Below, piece after piece: positions 43,504-53,397 of a DNA stretch of 64,000 bases. The notes below the pieces were generated by a model. The model saw only the letters and a list, made by a program, of their open reading frames with translations, ran no database searches and had not been told where the DNA came from. Source of the DNA: Octadecabacter sp. B2R22 (GTDB taxonomy: Bacteria; Pseudomonadota; Alphaproteobacteria; Rhodobacterales; Rhodobacteraceae); contig NZ_JAHKQJ010000010.1 of assembly GCF_018861045.1 (NCBI RefSeq), forward strand, positions 434,001 through 498,000. Reading direction: 5' to 3'. Position 1 is the first letter of the stretch; the number at the start of each line of letters is the position of its first letter. Both the position numbers and the translations under genes were made by a program.

Positions 43504-45189
43504 ATGGCTCAGAACGTATCAATGGACGAGTTTGAAGCACTCTTGAACGAAAGCTTCGAAATCGACACACCTCAAGAAGGTAGTGTCGTAAAAGGCAAAG
43601 TCATCGCAATCGAGAATGGCCAAGCTATCATCGACGTCGGCTACAAAATGGAAGGCCGCGTTGACGTAAAAGAATTCGCAAATCCTGGCGAAGCTCCTGA
43701 AATCAATGTTGGCGACAGCGTCGAAGTATTCCTTCGTTCGTCTGAGAACGCCCGCGGCGAAGCAGTTATCTCCCGCGAGATGGCACGCCGTGAAGAAGCT
43801 TGGGATCGCCTCGAGAAAGCATATGCAGACGAAGAGCGCGTTGAAGGCGCAATCTTTGGTCGCGTTAAAGGTGGCTTCACTGTTGATCTGGGCGGCGCAG
43901 TTGCGTTCTTGCCAGGTTCCCAAGTTGACGTACGCCCAGTACGTGACGCTGGCCCATTGATGGGTCTCAAGCAGCCGTTCCAGGTTCTCAAGATGGACCG
44001 TCGTCGTGGCAACATCGTTGTGTCCCGTCGCGCAATCCTCGAAGAGTCCCGTGCAGAACAGCGCGCTGAAGTTATCGGCAACCTGACAGAAGGTCAGGAA
44101 GTTGACGGCGTGGTTAAGAACATCACTGAATACGGTGCGTTCGTTGACCTTGGCGGCGTAGACGGCCTGTTGCACGTCACAGACATGGCATGGCGCCGTG
44201 TGAACCACCCATCCGAGATCCTCACAATCGGTGAGACAATCAAGGTTCAGGTGATCAAGATCAACAAAGACACGCACCGCATCAGCCTCGGCATGAAGCA
44301 GTTGCAAGAAGACCCATGGGATGCTGTGGCCGCGAAATACGCGCTGGACACAACACACACTGGTCGCGTGACAAACATCACTGACTACGGCGCATTCGTT
44401 GAGCTGGAAGCCGGTGTTGAAGGTCTTGTACACGTTTCCGAAATGTCTTGGACAAAGAAAAACGTACACCCAGGCAAAATCGTGTCTACTTCTCAGGAAG
44501 TCGAAGTCATGGTTCTGGAAATCGACGAAACAAAACGTCGCGTTTCCCTTGGCCTCAAGCAGACTCAGCGCAACCCATGGGAAGTGTTTGCAGAAACACA
44601 CCCTGAAGGCACTGAAGTCGAAGGCGAAGTCAAAAACATCACCGAATTCGGTCTGTTTGTTGGCCTCGAAGGCGACATCGACGGCATGGTTCACCTGTCC
44701 GACCTGACATGGGAAGGCCGCGGCGAGGACGTCATCGGCGACTACCGCAAGGGCGACATGGTAAATGCTAAGGTGACTGAAGTAGACGTTGAGAAAGAGC
44801 GCATCAGCCTCTCCATCAAAGCTATGGACGGTGACCCGTTTGCAGACGCAACTGGCGACGTGAAACGCGGTACGATCATCACTGTTGAAGTGACTAAGAT
44901 CGAAGACGGCGGCATCGAAGTCGACTATGAAGGCGCGAAATCCTTCATCCGTCGTTCTGACCTGTCCCGTGACCGTGCAGAACAGCGCCCAGAGCGTTTC
45001 GGCGTAGGCGACAAGGTCGACGTTCGCGTCACCAACATCGACGCCAAGACACGTCGTTTGGGCCTGTCCATCAAAGCACGCGAGATCGCGGAAGAAAAAG
45101 AAGCAGTTGAGCAGTTCGGTTCTTCCGACTCCGGCGCATCTTTGGGCGACATCTTGGGCGCAGCCTTGGGCAAAGGCGACGACGAGTAA
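43504..45189 (+). CDS. rpsA: 30S ribosomal protein S1
   Basis: A 561-residue S1 protein with six OB-fold S1 domains in series, each with the V-x-N-I-T-(D/E)-(Y/F)-G-x-F-V type core (for example near residues 200, 288 and 375). It binds mRNA and aids initiation at weak ribosome binding sites. The C-terminal end is acidic. No strong Shine-Dalgarno precedes its own ATG (CGGAAACAGACGCCAC), as is common for this autogenously controlled gene. Usually it follows cmk; here the fucose locus stands between. ihfB and lapA follow. Confidence 0.97.
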   Translation: MAQNVSMDEFEALLNESFEIDTPQEGSVVKGKVIAIENGQAIIDVGYKMEGRVDVKEFANPGEAPEINVGDSVEVFLRSSENARGEAVISREMARREEAWDRLEKAYADEERVEGAIFGRVKGGFTVDLGGAVAFLPGSQVDVRPVRDAGPLMGLKQPFQVLKMDRRRGNIVVSRRAILEESRAEQRAEVIGNLTEGQEVDGVVKNITEYGAFVDLGGVDGLLHVTDMAWRRVNHPSEILTIGETIKVQVIKINKDTHRISLGMKQLQEDPWDAVAAKYALDTTHTGRVTNITDYGAFVELEAGVEGLVHVSEMSWTKKNVHPGKIVSTSQEVEVMVLEIDETKRRVSLGLKQTQRNPWEVFAETHPEGTEVEGEVKNITEFGLFVGLEGDIDGMVHLSDLTWEGRGEDVIGDYRKGDMVNAKVTEVDVEKERISLSIKAMDGDPFADATGDVKRGTIITVEVTKIEDGGIEVDYEGAKSFIRRSDLSRDRAEQRPERFGVGDKVDVRVTNIDAKTRRLGLSIKAREIAEEKEAVEQFGSSDSGASLGDILGAALGKGDDE

Positions 45190-45229
45190 TCGATCGTTTC
45201 GGCCTGTTTCAGGCCACTTGAAAATGACG

Positions 45230-45259
45230 AACCCCGTTGGTGAAAACCGGCGGGGTTTT
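45230..45259 (+). terminator. Terminator of rpsA
   Basis: AACCCCGTTGGT (45230-45241) pairs with ACCGGCGGGGTT (45246-45257), two wobble pairs, around a GAAA tetraloop, followed by a T-rich end. Confidence 0.85.
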
Positions 45260-45262
45260 GTC

Positions 45263-45496
45263 GTTCTGGTGAGAGATCATCGCGAATCGGGCGCGAATGC
45301 TGCTCTGCGGCAATTCTCAGGACTCTGGTTGAGGGCCGCTCGAAATGGCAATCTCAGTGGATTAAGACCCGAAAACGTCTGAAAAGGCAGGTAAATTTGT
45401 AGATCGGGTTCTTCCGTGAACGAAATTTCCACCCTATAGTTACCGTCAAAGGGCAGATGCGCCACTGCCACTGATAACACCTGGGGAGACGACTAT
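45263..45496. other. Non-coding gap before ihfB
   Basis: About 230 bases between the rpsA terminator and ihfB, with no open frame worth calling. It must hold the ihfB promoter; CCCTATAGTTACC around 45431-45443 is a possible -10 neighbourhood. GGGGAG lies 11 bases before the start. No RNA structure was recognised. Confidence 0.4.
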
Positions 45497-45778
45497 ATGA
45501 TCCGGTCCAAACTGATTGAGACTATTGCTGCGGAAAACCCGCACCTTTATCAACGTGACGTCGAGAATATCGTGAACACAATTTTTGACCGTATCATTGA
45601 CGCAATGGCGGATGGTGATCGTGTCGAACTTCGTGGTTTTGGTGCATTTTCTGTTAAGAAACGCGATGCGCGTTTGGGACGCAACCCACGCACAGGGGAT
45701 GCGGTTCAAGTCGAAGAAAAACATGTACCATTTTTTAAGACCGGTAAGCTCTTGCGGGACCGCCTGAACGGGAAGTAA
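45497..45778 (+). CDS. ihfB: Integration host factor subunit beta
   Basis: A 93-residue HU/IHF-family DNA-bending protein. It has the helical N-terminal body ([10 protein letters not shown]) and the beta-arm with R-N-P-R-T-G-D, whose Pro intercalates into [15 protein letters not shown] fits IHF-beta rather than HU. It would pair with an alpha subunit encoded elsewhere. Located after rpsA as in most proteobacteria. Confidence 0.93.
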   Translation: MIRSKLIETIAAENPHLYQRDVENIVNTIFDRIIDAMADGDRVELRGFGAFSVKKRDARLGRNPRTGDAVQVEEKHVPFFKTGKLLRDRLNGK

Positions 45779-45787
45779 ACTACCGTC

Positions 45788-46138
45788 ATGAAATATATCA
45801 AATATACCTTTTGGCTGATCGTTGCGGTCTGCCTCATTATCGTCGGGATGGCGAACCGCGGTATCGTGACTTTGCGTGCGATGCCAGAAGGCTTGGCCAG
45901 TCAGTTGGGAATTTCACCGGACATCGAGATGCCATTGTTTATGGCGATCTTTATCGGTGTCGGCATTGGCCTGTTGATCGGGTTCATGTGGGAATGGGTT
46001 CGTGAGCACCGTATGCGCAGCCACGCGAAATCCAAGGTCCGCGAAGTTGATGCGCTGAAGCGCGAGATCGATTCGCTGAAAACTGAAAAGCACGAAGGCA
46101 AAGACGAGATCGTCGCGCTGCTTGATAAAGCCAGCTGA
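45788..46138 (+). CDS. LapA-domain (DUF1049) membrane protein
   Basis: A 116-residue inner-membrane protein with two hydrophobic segments (about residues 5-22 and 50-72) and a C-terminal charged coiled coil with [17 protein letters not shown]. This is the LapA/LapB-type LPS-assembly domain pattern. It follows ihfB by nine bases and precedes trpF by five, so it is part of the same message. Confidence 0.82.
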   Translation: MKYIKYTFWLIVAVCLIIVGMANRGIVTLRAMPEGLASQLGISPDIEMPLFMAIFIGVGIGLLIGFMWEWVREHRMRSHAKSKVREVDALKREIDSLKTEKHEGKDEIVALLDKAS

Positions 46139-46143
46139 ACACC

Positions 46144-46806
46144 ATGACCGTTCCAGTAAAGATTTGCGGGCTGGTTGAGCCCGTAACCGTTGCAGCTGCG
46201 GCAGCCGCGGGTGCGCGTTATCTGGGATTTAACTTTTTCCCGAAAAGCCCCCGTTATGTGTCCCCCGAACAGGCGGCAGCGTTGATGCTGGATGTGCCGA
46301 TAGGCGTGGCCAAGGTGTCGTTGACGGTCAATGCCGATGACGCAACGCTTGATGAGATTGTGAGCACCACAACGACGGACATGTTGCAGTTGCATGGCAG
46401 TGAAAGCCCACAGCGTGTCGCAGAAGTACGCGCGCGCTATGGTTTGCCAGTCCTTAAGGCAATCGGGATCGCCGAAGCCGCTGACTTGGAGCAGATCGAC
46501 ATCTTTTCAGACGTCGCAGATCAGCTTTTAGTCGATGCGAAAGCCCCCAAAGGCGCAGTCTTGCCCGGTGGCAATGGTTTGGCGTTTGATTGGGAACTTC
46601 TGCGGTCGCGCAAATACTGGACCAAGCCGTGGCTGTTGGCGGGCGGCCTGACACCAAGCAACGCAGCACTGGCACTCGCCAAGACAGGTGCGACGCAGTT
46701 GGATGTGTCCTCGGGGGTAGAATCTGCACCCGGTGTAAAGGACGCAGATATGATCCGAGCGTTTATTAATGCAGCAAATGCACCTGCGGCACCCTCGCTG
46801 AGCTAG
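46144..46806 (+). CDS. trpF: Phosphoribosylanthranilate isomerase
   Basis: A 220-residue TIM-barrel enzyme of tryptophan biosynthesis. The catalytic Cys is in V-K-I-C-G-L-V at the N terminus and the catalytic Asp is in L-V-D-A-K; the phosphate-binding end includes L-A-G-G-L-T-P-S-N and D-V-S-S-G-V-E. Full length. trpB follows about 80 bases later on the same strand. Confidence 0.94.
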   Translation: MTVPVKICGLVEPVTVAAAAAAGARYLGFNFFPKSPRYVSPEQAAALMLDVPIGVAKVSLTVNADDATLDEIVSTTTTDMLQLHGSESPQRVAEVRARYGLPVLKAIGIAEAADLEQIDIFSDVADQLLVDAKAPKGAVLPGGNGLAFDWELLRSRKYWTKPWLLAGGLTPSNAALALAKTGATQLDVSSGVESAPGVKDADMIRAFINAANAPAAPSLS

Positions 46807-46887
46807 GAAACACCACGGGCGGCTTTACGGGGTGGCAGGACCGCGCTACATCTCGCGCCAGCCCCATGCAAACGGCGGAGACTCGCG

Positions 46888-48114
46888 ATGAACGATCTAT
46901 TCAATTCCTTCATGACTGGCCCTGATGAAAAGGGCCGTTTCGGTGATTTCGGTGGGCGGTTCGTCTCTGAAACGTTGATGCCTCTGATCCTTGAGCTTGA
47001 GGAGCAGTATGAGCACGCCAAAACGGACGAGTCGTTCTGGGCGGAAATGCACGATCTGTGGACGCACTATGTGGGTCGCCCATCCCCGTTGTATCACGCC
47101 GAACGCCTGACAGAGCATTTGGGTGGCGCGAAGATTTACCTCAAGCGCGACGAGTTGAACCACACCGGCGCCCATAAGATCAACAACGTGTTGGGCCAGA
47201 TCATCCTGGCACGCCGTATGGGCAAGACTCGGATCATCGCGGAAACCGGTGCTGGGCAGCACGGCGTGGCTACGGCGACGGTTTGTGCAAAGTTCGGATT
47301 GAAATGCGTGGTCTACATGGGCGCTCATGACGTTGAACGTCAGGCCCCCAACGTATTCCGTATGAAACTGCTTGGCGCAGAGGTTGTTCCTGTGACGTCG
47401 GGCCGTGGCACACTGAAAGACGCGATGAACGACGCCCTGCGCGACTGGGTAACCAATGTGCGTGATACATTCTACTGCATCGGCACCGTTGCGGGACCAC
47501 ATCCATACCCCGCTATGGTCCGTGATTTCCAAGCGATCATCGGCAAAGAAACCAAAGAACAGTTGCACGCTGCAGAAGGCCGGTTGCCAGATACATTGAT
47601 TGCCGCAATTGGCGGTGGATCTAACGCGATGGGTCTGTTCTTCCCGTTTCTCGATGACAAGAGCGTCAACATCATCGGCGTCGAAGCGGGCGGTAAAGGC
47701 GTTAACGCCAAGATGGAACATTGTGCGTCGCTGACAGGCGGTCGTCCGGGTGTACTGCACGGCAACCGCACGTATCTGTTGCAAGACGATGACGGTCAAA
47801 TTCTAGAGGGCCATTCGATATCTGCGGGCCTCGATTACCCTGGTATCGGACCAGAACACAGCTGGCTGCATGAAATCGGCCGCGCTGAGTATGTGTCGAT
47901 CACGGATGTCGAGGCGTTGGAAGCGTTCCAGCTGTCGTGTGAAATGGAAGGCATCATTCCCGCGTTGGAACCATCGCATGCCTTGGCGCATGTTTGCAAA
48001 ATCGCTCCGGACCTTCCGTCTGACCATTTGTTGGTCATGAATATGTGTGGCCGTGGTGACAAGGATATTTTCACCGTCGCCAAGGCCCTCGGCTGGGATA
48101 TGGACAACGGCTAA
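46888..48114 (+). CDS. trpB: Tryptophan synthase beta chain
   Basis: A 408-residue PLP enzyme that joins indole and serine. The PLP lysine lies in [11 protein letters not shown]; the phosphate loop is [10 protein letters not shown]; and the Glu of A-E-T-G-A-G-Q-H-G is present. The alpha subunit gene, trpA, is not next to it but about 8.6 kb away on the other strand. A GCCCGCC hairpin terminator follows. Confidence 0.97.
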   Translation: MNDLFNSFMTGPDEKGRFGDFGGRFVSETLMPLILELEEQYEHAKTDESFWAEMHDLWTHYVGRPSPLYHAERLTEHLGGAKIYLKRDELNHTGAHKINNVLGQIILARRMGKTRIIAETGAGQHGVATATVCAKFGLKCVVYMGAHDVERQAPNVFRMKLLGAEVVPVTSGRGTLKDAMNDALRDWVTNVRDTFYCIGTVAGPHPYPAMVRDFQAIIGKETKEQLHAAEGRLPDTLIAAIGGGSNAMGLFFPFLDDKSVNIIGVEAGGKGVNAKMEHCASLTGGRPGVLHGNRTYLLQDDDGQILEGHSISAGLDYPGIGPEHSWLHEIGRAEYVSITDVEALEAFQLSCEMEGIIPALEPSHALAHVCKIAPDLPSDHLLVMNMCGRGDKDIFTVAKALGWDMDNG

Positions 48115-48137
48115 TAGACATGGCGCAACCGCGCTAG

Positions 48138-48165
48138 AAAGCCCGCCCGGTGTGGCGGGCTTTTG
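48138..48165 (+). terminator. Terminator of trpB
   Basis: AAAGCCCGCC (48138-48147) pairs with GGCGGGCTTT (48154-48163) around CGGTGT, followed by T. It closes the trpF-trpB message. Confidence 0.9.
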
Positions 48166-48318
48166 CTGTTTTCGCATAAACTGAGGTTTATGGACGTGTT
48201 ACCCAGGTTTACAGGCGTCCAAATAAACTCATGATCAATGTCACCAGCGCATCATGGATGGTCTGGTTTGGACATGCCATGCAATCGGGTGTGGTCTTGT
48301 CTGTAAAAGGAAAACGTC

Positions 48319-48807
<489 letters not shown>

Positions 48808-48879
48808 GTCATTGTCTCCAGACGCTTTACTTCACACCTCAGGCCGTCCGGCCTGGGGTTTCACTTGCGGGGGACATGA

Positions 48880-49359
48880 ATGCTAAAACGGATTTTAACC
48901 GCTGCCAGTCTTGCGATCGTTGTTGCCACGAGCGCCGGAGCGCAGACGACGCAAGACGACATAATCCGGCAGCTACAGGCTGATGGGTATCGGGATATCC
49001 GGGTGTCTCGCACTTGGTTGGGAAGGGTCCGTGTGGTTGCCGAAGGAGGTGATCGGCACCGCGAGGTTGTGTTCAATCCAATCACCGGAGAGATTCTGCG
49101 CGATTTTGTCCAGCGCAATCATCGCGAATTAGAGCATGACGATGATGATCGGTCGACAACACGCCCGACAAGCAATGGTGGTGCCACGGGCGGTGATGAA
49201 GATGACGATCATCAAGACGATGAAGATGAAGATGACGACGAAGATGATGAAGATGATGAAGACGATGATGAAGATGAAGATGACGACGAAGATGAAGACG
49301 ATGATGAAGACGATGATGAAGACGATGATGAAGATGAAGATGAGGGGGAAGACGATTGA
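48880..49359 (+). CDS. Exported PepSY-like protein with an Asp/Glu-rich tail (paralogue)
   Basis: A 159-residue exported protein with signal peptide (ending A-G-A-Q near residue 22). Residues 23-76 repeat the PepSY-like pattern of the previous protein: D-D-I-I-R-Q-L-Q-A-D-G-Y-R-D-I-R-V and V-V-F-N-P-I-T-G-E-I-L-R. A Ser/Thr/Gly linker (about 91-105) leads to a tail (106-159) almost entirely Asp and Glu. It differs from its neighbour in tail composition, so the tails probably expanded independently. A GC-rich hairpin (CAGGCC...GGCCTG, about 48838-48856) lies between the two genes. Confidence 0.8.
   Translation: MLKRILTAASLAIVVATSAGAQTTQDDIIRQLQADGYRDIRVSRTWLGRVRVVAEGGDRHREVVFNPITGEILRDFVQRNHRELEHDDDDRSTTRPTSNGGATGGDEDDDHQDDEDEDDDEDDEDDEDDDEDEDDDEDEDDDEDDDEDDDEDEDEGEDD
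49195..49356 (+). repeat. GAY/GAA tract encoding the Asp/Glu tail
   Basis: 162 bases of mixed GAT, GAC and GAA codons, with recurring GATGAAGATGAAGATGAC-type units of about 15-21 bases. Unlike the upstream tract it contains many GAA codons, so the two tracts are not recent copies of each other. Confidence 0.85.
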
Positions 49360-49396
49360 TCTGCTTTACACCCCGATACGCCGAATGTAGCCCTCT

Positions 49397-49900
49397 ATGA
49401 CCCATCGCTTTGTCCTGATCTCGATCTTTGCCTTACAGATTGTCTGTGCTGCGTTTTTTGTGTTGAAAACTTTCTCTGCGCTTTTGGGCATCGGGCCCTT
49501 CTCTTGGCAGCTTCTTGAATTGATCGAGATCGGCGCCGCCTTGGGCTTGTTGTTGGGGGCGGTTCTTGGGGGATTGGCGGTGCGGCGGTCACTGAGACGC
49601 TCCGCACGGATCGAGGATCAGCTGCGGGCAGCGTCCGGTGCCTTCATGGAGCTGTTGAACGATCGGTTTGACCAGTGGTCCCTCACGCCAGCAGAGAAGG
49701 ACGTGGCATTGTTTTCTATTAAAGGCCTGTCGACCGCCGAAATAGCACAACTGCGCGAGACGTCTGAGGGCACCGTGAAGGCGCAAACCAACGCGATCTA
49801 CCGCAAGGCCAAGGTGAGCGGCCGTTCCCAACTTTTGGCGCTATTCATTGATGATTTGGTGGATATGCCTGCCGCTGCTGAAAAAGCCACCAGCGGCTAG
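49397..49900 (+). CDS. Membrane-anchored LuxR-type helix-turn-helix regulator
   Basis: A 167-residue protein with two N-terminal hydrophobic segments (about residues 6-28 and 40-58) joined by a short loop, then R-R-S-L-R-R and a cytoplasmic part. The C-terminal LuxR/GerE helix-turn-helix reads L-T-P-A-E-K-D-V-A-L, G-L-S-T-A-E-I-A-Q-L-R-E-T-S-E-G-T-V-K-A-Q-T-N-A-I-Y-R-K. There is no receiver or autoinducer domain. The topology suggests a DNA-binding protein held at the inner membrane. It follows the second acidic-tail gene by 37 bases and likely shares its transcript, so the acidic proteins may be its signal or its targets. Confidence 0.82.
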   Translation: MTHRFVLISIFALQIVCAAFFVLKTFSALLGIGPFSWQLLELIEIGAALGLLLGAVLGGLAVRRSLRRSARIEDQLRAASGAFMELLNDRFDQWSLTPAEKDVALFSIKGLSTAEIAQLRETSEGTVKAQTNAIYRKAKVSGRSQLLALFIDDLVDMPAAAEKATSG

Positions 49901-50274
49901 GAGGCCGTCGCTGCGTGGCGTTGTAACACGGTCAGGGGGACGATTTCCAAGGCGCGGTTGTGGGTCGCCGCAAGGTTAACCCGTGGTGCGCAGCCTTCAT
50001 CGGCCGCTTGCAAAAACCGCGCGGCACAGAGGCACCAGCTATCCCCCGACTTCAGTCCAACAAAGCCAAATTCAGGACGAGAGGTGCTCAGGTCATTGCC
50101 GACATATTTGCTGAACGCGAGAAATTCATCCGTCATTACGGCGCACACCGTATGGCTGCCGCTGTCTTGATCGCAGGTGTCACAGGCTCCATTGCGAAAG
50201 AACCCTGTCATTGGGTCCGTTGAACAGGTCTGCAACGTCTCACCGAGCACATTGAGAGAAGGGTCTTTATCCAT
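49897..50274 (-). CDS. DUF2237 family protein
   Basis: A 125-residue protein with the DUF2237 pattern: N-V-L-G-E-T-L-Q-T-C near the start, T-G-F-F-R-N-G-A-C, H-T-V-C-A-V-M-T-D-E-F-L, G-D-S-W-C-L-C-A-A-R-F-L-Q-A and A-T-H-N-R-A-L-E-I-V. Six Cys and one His may bind a metal. Function unknown. Its stop overlaps the convergent regulator gene by four bases, and its start overlaps the serine hydrolase gene by one base. Confidence 0.83.
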   Translation of the reverse strand: MDKDPSLNVLGETLQTCSTDPMTGFFRNGACDTCDQDSGSHTVCAVMTDEFLAFSKYVGNDLSTSRPEFGFVGLKSGDSWCLCAARFLQAADEGCAPRVNLAATHNRALEIVPLTVLQRHAATAS

Positions 50275-51455
50275 CAGTCGAGGCTTTCTGCTATTGCTCG
50301 GAACATTGCGACGTTGCTGTCCGCCACGCCATCCTCGCGAAACGCGCGATCTGCGGCGTTTACCGCAATAACAACGCCGCGCGTGCGGTCAATGTAGATG
50401 TATTGGCCGTAAATGCCACGGGCCATGAATTGGCCTTCGGAGGCACCAACGGGCACCCACCACTGGTATCCGTATCCAATTGCTCCATCGGCGGTTGGGG
50501 CGCTGGCGGCGGTGCTTTCTTCGATCCATGCTTCGGATACGATGCGATTTCCGAACGCGATTCCGCCGTTGGCGACCATGTTACCGAACAGCGCGTAATC
50601 ATGGGTCGTGAGGTTCAGACCACCCAGCACAAAGGCGACCTCGTGTCCGTCCGCCAGATAGTAAGGTGTGACGGTAAGCCCGAGAGGTCCGATGACCTTT
50701 TCGCTGAGCAAGTCAGGGATTGAACGGCCCGTTGCGCCACGAATTACCATGCCGACGATGTGGGTGTCGATCGACACATACTGCCATTGGCTGCCAGGTG
50801 CCGCGAAGGTTTCGTTTAGCCCTTCGGCAAACCCGTCCATAGATTGACCAAGCGCAAGGACGCGGCCCATTTTGTTTATGTCGCTCCAGAAATCGAGGTA
50901 GTCCTCGTCAAACGTGACGCCGGAGGACATCTGCAACACGTCTTTGATGCTGGCATCTTCATAAGACGATCCAACAAGGGACGGCACGTACTGGGTGACT
51001 GGCGCGTCAAGGTCGGGGATGGTGCCGTCTTCGTGTAAGATGCCCATCAGGACAGACAAGAACGACTTGGCGACAGACCAGCTAATCCTAAGGGACGCGG
51101 CAGGATTGTCTTCGTCATTTGTCGTCAGTGGGTAGCTTTCATGACGGATTACACCGTTTTGCACCACGATGACGCCGGTTACAGCGCGGTCTTCGCTCCA
51201 TAACTCAAACCCCGTCGGCGGCGTCATTGGCGCGCCTGTGGGGAGCTGGTTCACGATGGTGTCGTCACGCGTCAGGGGGATATGCTCGAACATCGTGTCC
51301 ATGGCTTTGAAATTGGCGACGATGCGATCTTGGGAAAAGAGAGAGTTAACAGCCATCAAACGCGCGACTTTCTCGCGCTGAAGAACAGCAATCACCGAGA
51401 TGAGAAGAAGGCACAGCAGAAGGCCAATCCCGATCCATTTCAAAGTGGTCTTCAT
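50274..51455 (-). CDS. Serine hydrolase, beta-lactamase/6-aminohexanoate-dimer hydrolase type
   Basis: A 393-residue beta-lactamase-fold (class C-like) serine hydrolase with an N-terminal membrane anchor (residues about 6-26). The catalytic motif S-V-A-K-S-F-L gives Ser and Lys three apart, Y-V-S is the Tyr motif (Q-Y-V-S-I-D-T-H), and a late G-I-Y-G-Q-Y-I-Y replaces the KTG region. The fold hydrolyses esters or amides; it is not evidence of antibiotic resistance. Start ATG at 51455; the earlier frame is unrelated. Confidence 0.83.
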   Translation of the reverse strand: MKTTLKWIGIGLLLCLLLISVIAVLQREKVARLMAVNSLFSQDRIVANFKAMDTMFEHIPLTRDDTIVNQLPTGAPMTPPTGFELWSEDRAVTGVIVVQNGVIRHESYPLTTNDEDNPAASLRISWSVAKSFLSVLMGILHEDGTIPDLDAPVTQYVPSLVGSSYEDASIKDVLQMSSGVTFDEDYLDFWSDINKMGRVLALGQSMDGFAEGLNETFAAPGSQWQYVSIDTHIVGMVIRGATGRSIPDLLSEKVIGPLGLTVTPYYLADGHEVAFVLGGLNLTTHDYALFGNMVANGGIAFGNRIVSEAWIEESTAASAPTADGAIGYGYQWWVPVGASEGQFMARGIYGQYIYIDRTRGVVIAVNAADRAFREDGVADSNVAMFRAIAESLD

Positions 51456-51510
51456 AGCGGTTCCCTTGATTTCTTTTTGCAGCCTGACACGGGGCGTGGA
51501 CTGCGACAAG

Positions 51511-52527
51511 TCAGATGGCCCAGTCGACCCAACGTCCATGAAAATCGACGCGGCCAAGCGAAAGGTGCAAATCGCCAGGCCAAAGCCGGAGCGTCAGGGC
51601 GGCGCCATTTCCAGCGCCATCATTTTCCATCTGAACAAAGGCCAACGGGCTGTCGGGCGTCGCTGTCGCGCCCGCGTCTTGGATGAGCGTGAGGCCTTGT
51701 TTTTGTTTTTCCGCGGGGAAATACTGCCATGCTACGGTGGTGTAGATCATATGGGTTTGGCCGCTAATATGGGGCAGGCGGGGCGCGAGCCAGTCAATGG
51801 CGTCGCCTTGATCTACGGGTGCTGGCGGCAAATCGAGAGCTGCATCCGTAAGCTCTAGTCTGTGTGGCTGGTCGGGCCAAAGGTACGCACGCAGGCGCAA
51901 GCTGTCTTCGATTGGATCGACTGGGTTCAAATCAACACCACGTCGCTCAACGACCCGAGGGTGCGTCATTGGGGGCAGATTGCCCGTCCAGTCAGGTCTT
52001 AGCGTCAAGGCGGCATCTGTGGGCCCATAGGTGGTGTCGCCAACTTGTAACGCGAAGCGATTCCAGCTGAGGTTCAGTCCCGCGCTTGCGCCAAGCTCAG
52101 ACACCCTCATTGGGTTGGGGAAGTACTCGGTGATCTTGTGCGCGGCGGCGATCAACGCGGATGCGCGGCGGACTTCGTTGGTTTGGGGGGGATTGTCGAT
52201 AAAGGCGTCGATCTGGGCAGTATAATTGCGAAAGGTTTGGTCAAGAGCGCGCCAAAGATCATCATCCGACACTACAGCGGGCGGATAGACGGTATCGAGC
52301 ACTCGATCTCCCGAGAGGCGCAGCGCATGTAGTGCTCCACACAATCGCAATGGCACGCTATCACCGCCCGGGCCAATGTCGCCTTGCCAGTCAAACAGGC
52401 GATCTGTCAGAGGTGATCCGCGTCGCAGTTGCTTGGCCAAGACGCGGCACAGCTGGCCCATAAAGGGTGAACCTAGTGCGATGCAGTGGTCGGCCTGCTG
52501 AAGAAACGCTGTGCGCAGCCCTTCCAT
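51511..52527 (-). CDS. DUF2332 domain-containing protein
   Basis: A 338-residue protein that fits the DUF2332 family: L-G-A-S-A-G-L-N-L-S-W (a SAM-binding-like loop) in the middle and V-V-E-R-R-G-V-D-L-N-P-V-D-P after it, plus C-L-R...Y-F-P. It may be a methyltransferase-like protein; the function is unknown. Its first base overlaps the last base of pth, so it is translated from the pth message. Confidence 0.82.
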   Translation of the reverse strand: MEGLRTAFLQQADHCIALGSPFMGQLCRVLAKQLRRGSPLTDRLFDWQGDIGPGGDSVPLRLCGALHALRLSGDRVLDTVYPPAVVSDDDLWRALDQTFRNYTAQIDAFIDNPPQTNEVRRASALIAAAHKITEYFPNPMRVSELGASAGLNLSWNRFALQVGDTTYGPTDAALTLRPDWTGNLPPMTHPRVVERRGVDLNPVDPIEDSLRLRAYLWPDQPHRLELTDAALDLPPAPVDQGDAIDWLAPRLPHISGQTHMIYTTVAWQYFPAEKQKQGLTLIQDAGATATPDSPLAFVQMENDGAGNGAALTLRLWPGDLHLSLGRVDFHGRWVDWAI

Positions 52528-53252
52528 TAACGGAACTTGTCCGCGAGTTTTTGCATGGCCGAACGCGTGTCAGCTTCCGCCTTAGGTTCCTGATCTTGGT
52601 TCGGCTTGGATGCGGCCGCTTTTTGATTTGGCTTGGCATCCGGTTCTTGTTGGCTTGATTTCTGGGTTCCTGTTGACGGTCGCGGTGGGTTCACTCGCAA
52701 GGCAACTGCATTTAGGAATTTCGGGCCTTCATCATCAGCCAGATAGGCGATCCCGTCAGACATGCCGCGCAAGACATCGTCGAGCCAGTTCTGATCCGCT
52801 TTGGCAAAGTCGCTCAGTACATAGCCCGGAACGCGATCTTTGTGGCCCGGGTGGCCAACGCCCAAACGCACGCGATCGTAATGCGGCCCGATGTGTTGAT
52901 GAATTGAGCGTAGACCGTTGTGGCCCGCATGACCGCCTCCAGCCTTTAGGCGCACTTTAGCTGGGGCGAGATCGATCTCATCATGGAACACGGTCACATC
53001 CGTGCTGTCGAGCTTGTAAAACCGCATTGCTTCGCCGACGGATTGACCAGACAGGTTCATGAAAGTCTCTGGCTTAAGAAGGATGACCTTCTCGCGTCCC
53101 AAACGACCTTCGCTGACCTGGCCCTGAAATTTGCCACGCCATGGGGCAAAGCCGTGATCGCGCGCGAATTCATCCAGCGCCATAAAGCCGATGTTGTGTC
53201 GGTTCTGCGCGTATTTCGAACCGGGGTTTCCGAGGCCAACAAATAATTTCAT
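52527..53252 (-). CDS. pth: Peptidyl-tRNA hydrolase with a low-complexity C-terminal extension
   Basis: A 241-residue enzyme that recycles peptidyl-tRNA. The core has V-G-L-G-N-P-G-S-K-Y-A-Q-N-R-H-N-I-G with catalytic His, F-M-N-L-S-G, and D-E-I-D (Asp), and G-G-H-A-G-H-N-G-L-R-S-I. The core normally ends near 190; residues about 190-241 are an added Pro/Gln/Lys/Ala-rich tail (T-G-T-Q-K-S-S-Q-Q-E...) that is probably disordered. Usually next to rplY; here a GAF-EAL gene on the other strand separates them. Confidence 0.94.
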   Translation of the reverse strand: MKLFVGLGNPGSKYAQNRHNIGFMALDEFARDHGFAPWRGKFQGQVSEGRLGREKVILLKPETFMNLSGQSVGEAMRFYKLDSTDVTVFHDEIDLAPAKVRLKAGGGHAGHNGLRSIHQHIGPHYDRVRLGVGHPGHKDRVPGYVLSDFAKADQNWLDDVLRGMSDGIAYLADDEGPKFLNAVALRVNPPRPSTGTQKSSQQEPDAKPNQKAAASKPNQDQEPKAEADTRSAMQKLADKFR

Positions 53253-53397
53253 GCCGTCTTATATCGGCACTGGTTCCCGTCGCCCAGCCCCCAGATCGCA
53301 GGGATGAAGTGATAAAAATTGTAACGATCTGAAAATGACTTGGTAACGGTTTGTTCAGGCCGACTGTTGCATCTCTCATGGGTGAATGAGGAACCAA

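Noticed and set aside
43519-44694. Long open frame (391 codons) antisense to rpsA
   Set aside because: It lies fully inside rpsA, its product is Phe-, Cys- and His-rich with no family resemblance, and it follows from the codon bias of the highly expressed S1 gene.
50274-51455. Antibiotic beta-lactamase
   Set aside because: The fold is shared with esterases and amidases; the membrane anchor and altered third motif fit a general serine hydrolase.
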